From Thermoplasmata archaeon (GTDB taxonomy: Archaea; Thermoplasmatota; Thermoplasmata; UBA10834), in assembly GCA_022865445.1 (NCBI GenBank), contig JALHSX010000005.1, positions 1-14,099 of the forward strand: 14,099 nt of DNA. The letters run 5' to 3'. This document shows, piece after piece, positions 12,091-14,099 of this stretch (position 1 is its first letter; each line of letters opens with the position of its first letter). A program made the translations under genes and the position numbers. The notes beneath the pieces are model-generated. The model saw only the letters and a list, made by a program, of their open reading frames with translations, was not told the DNA's origin and did no database searches.

Positions 12091-12106
12091 CCTCTCAGGT
12101 GAGAGG
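12091..12106. promoter_or_regulatory. Inverted repeat abutting the promoter of the DUF2156-like gene
   Basis: CCTCTCA and TGAGAGG (7-bp perfect arms, 2-nt spacer) lie directly against the TATA-like GTTATCTA (12107-12114). The position, between divergent genes and next to the TATA box, fits a dimeric repressor or activator site. Confidence 0.4.
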
Positions 12107-12114
12107 GTTATCTA
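12107..12114 (+). promoter_or_regulatory. TATA-like box for the DUF2156-like gene
   Basis: GTTATCTA lies about 40 nt before the ATG at 12152 and predicts a leader of about 15 nt. Confidence 0.4.
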
Positions 12115-12151
12115 GGGGCGCGGTCTAGACTGGGCGCCAAAGGGCGAAACC

Positions 12152-13060
12152 ATGACACTCGACGGGATTCCTGAATATCCGGCATTTCGCAAGATAACGC
12201 TGGAGGACAGCATTTCGGTCAAGGAGATGCTCGCGAGATACCCGACCGAGGTCTCCGAGCGTACATTCGGCTCCGTATTCATGTGGCGTCTGTACGAAGA
12301 TCGCTCGTCATTGTCTCAATTGGACGGTCACCTGCTGATCTCGTGGCGGCGGGAGAGATACGGGAGCATTATGCTGGAACCGGTTGGTCCCCGCCCTGCA
12401 GGCGTCATTTCACGCCTCTCCACCTCGGACGCCCCGAAGATGCATCCGTTCGCCGGCGTTTTCGGAATAATCGAGCCACTGGCCACCGTCCTGAAGACAG
12501 AAGGATTCACCGTCAGATCCCTGAGAGACGAGTGGGACTACGTCTACAGGACGGAGGACCTCATCAGGCTGGAAGGACCGAAATACCACACCCAGAGGAA
12601 GGAGATGAAGAAAGCGACCTCGGAATATGAGCTCGTCTTCGAGCCGATGACAGAGAAATACCAGCAGGCCTGCCTCGAGCTCGAGGAAACCTGGTGCGAC
12701 CTCAAGCGCTGCACTCTGGACAAGTTTTCCGCCGCGGAGGATAGGGCGTTGAAAGAGGCCATCGCGAACCTTGACCAGATCGGGTTCTTCGGAGGCGTCG
12801 TGCTCCTGAAGGGGAAGGTCCAGGCTTTGACGATCGGCGAGAGGCTGAACGCGAGCACCGCTGCAGTGCACTTCGAGAAGGCGAACCCGAGCATCCGAGG
12901 ACTCTATCAGGTGATCAATCAGCAGTTCTGCGAGGTATCTCTGAAGGGCTTCGAGTTCGTCAACCGGGAGCAGGATGTCGGAGAGCCGGGGCTAAGACGG
13001 GCGAAAGAGGGCTATCACCCGCATCACTTCGTAGAGAAACATCTGCTTTCACTCAGGTGA
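12152..13060 (+). CDS. DUF2156 / LPG-synthase C-terminal-domain protein (GNAT-fold, COG4866-like)
   Basis: A 302-aa soluble protein of the family related to the C-terminal catalytic domain of phosphatidylglycerol lysyltransferase. The family has a double GNAT-like fold and may transfer aminoacyl or acyl groups. Characteristic blocks are the N-terminal SERTFGSVFMWR (35-46) and the signature DYVYRTEDLIRLEGPKYH (129-146) with the QRKEMKK helix. In the second half come LTIGERLN (226-233), HFEKANPSIRGLYQVINQQF (240-259) and the NREQDVGEPGLRRAKEGYHP stretch (271-290). No membrane helices are present, unlike full-length bacterial MprF, so the acceptor may not be a lipid. The substrate is unknown for these stand-alone forms. 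Length and motifs look intact. It is transcribed away from the Lys/Ala-rich protein gene. Confidence 0.88.
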   Translation: MTLDGIPEYPAFRKITLEDSISVKEMLARYPTEVSERTFGSVFMWRLYEDRSSLSQLDGHLLISWRRERYGSIMLEPVGPRPAGVISRLSTSDAPKMHPFAGVFGIIEPLATVLKTEGFTVRSLRDEWDYVYRTEDLIRLEGPKYHTQRKEMKKATSEYELVFEPMTEKYQQACLELEETWCDLKRCTLDKFSAAEDRALKEAIANLDQIGFFGGVVLLKGKVQALTIGERLNASTAAVHFEKANPSIRGLYQVINQQFCEVSLKGFEFVNREQDVGEPGLRRAKEGYHPHHFVEKHLLSLR

Positions 13061-13087
13061 AATGGAAGTCACCAGTTGATGCGAAGA

Positions 13088-13096
13088 TTATATATG
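13088..13096 (+). promoter_or_regulatory. TATA box for the RAM-domain operon
   Basis: TTATATATG lies 38-46 nt before the ATG at 13134. The predicted leader of about 16 nt contains GGAAGGG (13121-13127) as the ribosome binding site. Confidence 0.65.
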
Positions 13097-13133
13097 CGCT
13101 AGGCCGTTCGGTCTCACAACGGAAGGGATTTGC

Positions 13134-13364
13134 ATGGTGAAGTCGTGCATATTGGTGTGTTGCAGATTGCTGAAGACCAAGAAGGTCGTCGATCTTGCCA
13201 AGAGGCAGGCGGGTGTCATGGACGCGTTCCCAGTCCACGGACGATGGGACGTGGCTGTCAGGACGGACGACCTCGATCTCAAGAGGATCGCGGAGATAGG
13301 AATGAACATCTACAAGGCCGAGGGTGTCGAGATCGTCGAAACCCTTGTCGGCTATCCGGACTGA
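13134..13364 (+). CDS. Stand-alone Lrp/AsnC ligand-binding (RAM) domain protein 1
   Basis: A 76-aa protein consisting only of the alpha/beta RAM domain found at the C-terminus of Lrp/AsnC regulators, without the DNA-binding helix-turn-helix. The strand-helix-strand-strand-helix-strand pattern is visible: SCILVCCRL, KKVVDLAKRQAGVMDAFPVH, WDVAVRTD, LKRIAEIGMNIY and VEIVETLVGY. Such single-domain proteins form ring-like oligomers, bind amino acids or other small ligands, and can modulate full-length Lrp proteins; the ligand here is unknown. The start is fixed by the GGAAGGG ribosome binding site 6 nt upstream and a TATA box. A second RAM gene follows after 10 nt. Two adjacent cysteines (C9, C10) in the first strand are unusual. 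Confidence 0.85.
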   Translation: MVKSCILVCCRLLKTKKVVDLAKRQAGVMDAFPVHGRWDVAVRTDDLDLKRIAEIGMNIYKAEGVEIVETLVGYPD

Positions 13365-13374
13365 GGTGATTGAG

Positions 13375-13596
13375 ATGGTAAAAGCAGTAGTTCTTGTCAT
13401 GCTGGAGCAACAGACGTTCGAGGACGCTTCGAAGATCAACAAGATACCTGGCGTCGTTGACGGCTACCTCGTCTTCGGTCACTACGACTTTGTCGCATTC
13501 ATCGACGTGCCTGGCTTGGAGAAGGTCGGCCAGATCGCCGACAAGATCCAGAAGCTCGGGTTCGTTAGATACGTCGAGACGCTGATCGAGAGATAG
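13375..13596 (+). CDS. Stand-alone Lrp/AsnC ligand-binding (RAM) domain protein 2
   Basis: A 73-aa RAM-domain protein: VKAVVLVMLEQQ (2-13), FEDASKINKIPGVVDGYLVF (15-34), GHYDFVAFIDV (35-45), LEKVGQIADKIQKL (48-61) and VRYVETLIER (64-73). The G-x-Y/W-D-h-h-h motif and the terminal hhxTLhxR are typical of the family. The frame is open upstream to 13324, but ATG 13375 has the ideal ribosome binding site GAGGTGAT (13363-13370) and starts exactly where the fold begins. It overlaps no part of protein 1 and is its operon partner, with a 10-nt gap. The two differ clearly in sequence, so they may form a heteromeric ring or bind different ligands; both are inference. Confidence 0.88.
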   Translation: MVKAVVLVMLEQQTFEDASKINKIPGVVDGYLVFGHYDFVAFIDVPGLEKVGQIADKIQKLGFVRYVETLIER

Positions 13597-13635
13597 TAGA
13601 CGAACGGTTCTGTAAAGAGTCGGGTGGTGGGCCCA

Positions 13636-14034
13636 TCATGGCATCACTGCCTCCTCACTCATTCCGTTCGGCTCAGACCGTGCGGCCATCGCTGGCTCGT
13701 AGAGGATCATCATCGCGTCATGCCGGAATGCGCCGGGGCTGAACCATAAGCCCCCTGCCACCTCCAATCTTTTGGAGACGGCTGTCTGCAGCAGGTCGAT
13801 GCTGGCATTGACATTCCTGTCAAGATTCCAGTCGCATTCGCACTCGAACAGAGCGCCCATTCGGGAATCATGTCTCCCACATGTCAGGCACTTTCTGCTG
13901 CTGCACATTGGGTCATGATCTGGCGCCAGATGTACTAGGATTCTCCGATTACATGTAGTATCAGGTAATCCGTCTTCGGCCCATCCCGAGGACCTCGCCA
14001 CCCGATTTTTGACAGAACCCAGTTGGTTAAACAT
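13636..14034 (-). pseudogene. Decayed C-terminal fragment of TnpB (IS200/IS605 OrfB)
   Basis: An open stretch of 132 codons shows the C-terminal end of a TnpB nuclease: a zinc-knuckle CLTCG (C49/C52), FECECDW (C65/C67) and the RuvC-III motif LDRNVNASIDLL (71-82). Full TnpB proteins are about 350-420 aa. The RuvC-I and RuvC-II regions are absent, and the sequence before about residue 30 has no TnpB character. The second knuckle is C-x-C instead of C-x-x-C, as if a codon had been lost. No TnpA gene and no clear element ends are visible. It is therefore best read as a remnant of an old insertion between the RAM operon and the next gene; expression is unlikely. Confidence 0.75.
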
Positions 14035-14041
14035 ATATATG
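14032..14041 (+). promoter_or_regulatory. TATA box for the gene entering the right edge
   Basis: CATATATATG lies 47-56 nt before the ATG at 14088, predicting a transcript start near 14061. It is followed by the same GCGAAG-type context seen near the RAM operon promoter. Confidence 0.5.
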
Positions 14042-14087
14042 CGAAGCCTAATCCTGCGCGCAAGTCAGTCAACATGGAGAGAATTGG

Positions 14088-14099
14088 ATGGTAGACATC
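14088..14099 (+). CDS. First codons of a gene cut by the right edge
   Basis: ATGGTAGACATC encodes MVDI and continues beyond the window. GGAGAG (14076-14081) lies 6 nt upstream as a ribosome binding site, and a strong TATA box at 14032-14041 precedes it. The earlier ATG at 14074 is closed after six codons. The product cannot be identified from four residues. Confidence 0.4.

Noticed and set aside
13324..13374. 17-codon N-terminal extension of RAM protein 2
   Set aside because: It overlaps the end of RAM protein 1. The perfect GAGGTGAT ribosome binding site before 13375 decides the start.
1..14099. CRISPR array, integrase or complete insertion sequence
   Set aside because: No regularly spaced direct repeats, no tyrosine or serine recombinase motifs and no complete transposase were found; only the TnpB fragment remains.

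Overview
The window is chromosomal DNA of an archaeon, most likely a member of the Thermoplasmatota or a related euryarchaeal lineage. Several features point this way. SRP54, the archaea-type pseudouridine-54 methyltransferase TrmY and archaeal PurB are all present. Most genes are preceded by TATA boxes with very short leaders, and others by GGTGAT-type ribosome binding sites. There are also KaiC-like ATPases, a COG1340 coiled-coil protein and stand-alone Lrp/AsnC RAM domains. The lineage assignment is inferred from gene content and was not checked by phylogeny.

Layout. Positions 1-1041 (minus) hold a two-gene unit: a KaiC-like protein without a Walker A motif, followed by a canonical KaiC-like ATPase cut by the window edge. 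It is divergent from a COG1340 coiled-coil gene (1249-2118). Positions 2420-4346 hold SRP54 and trmY as a tight pair. They converge on a small winged-helix regulator (4360-4725, minus).

Positions 4780-9850 are the accessory part. They carry poorly recognised small membrane proteins (4876-5424 minus, 5713-6429, 6910-7377, 7433-7753, 9439-9744), with purB (7906-9243) and a tRNA-Ala(CGC) (9286-9357) set among them. The core genes purB and the tRNA look like fixed points between which membrane-protein genes were added.

The most unusual structure lies here. Two units of about 460 bp (7379-7842 and 9387-9843) share a 34-bp leader (31/34 identical) and an approximately 86-bp trailer, but enclose different small two-helix membrane proteins. 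The trailer ends in an 18-bp palindrome. A third trailer, in the opposite orientation, follows the membrane gene at 4876-5424, and its palindrome is perfect (4776-4793). Each palindrome also sits just upstream of a promoter: that of the winged-helix gene, of purB, and of the zinc-ribbon/winged-helix operon at 9907-11279. Two explanations are open. It may be a dispersed cassette-like repeat whose end carries a regulatory site, or a small regulon run by the two paralogous winged-helix proteins encoded here.

The right part holds a triple zinc-ribbon protein plus the second winged-helix protein (9907-11279), and a Lys/Ala-rich helical protein (11301-12011, minus). It is followed by a divergent DUF2156/LPG-synthase-C-like acyltransferase (12152-13060), an operon of two stand-alone RAM domains (13134-13596), a decayed TnpB (IS605 OrfB) fragment (13636-14034, minus), and the first codons of a further gene at the right edge.
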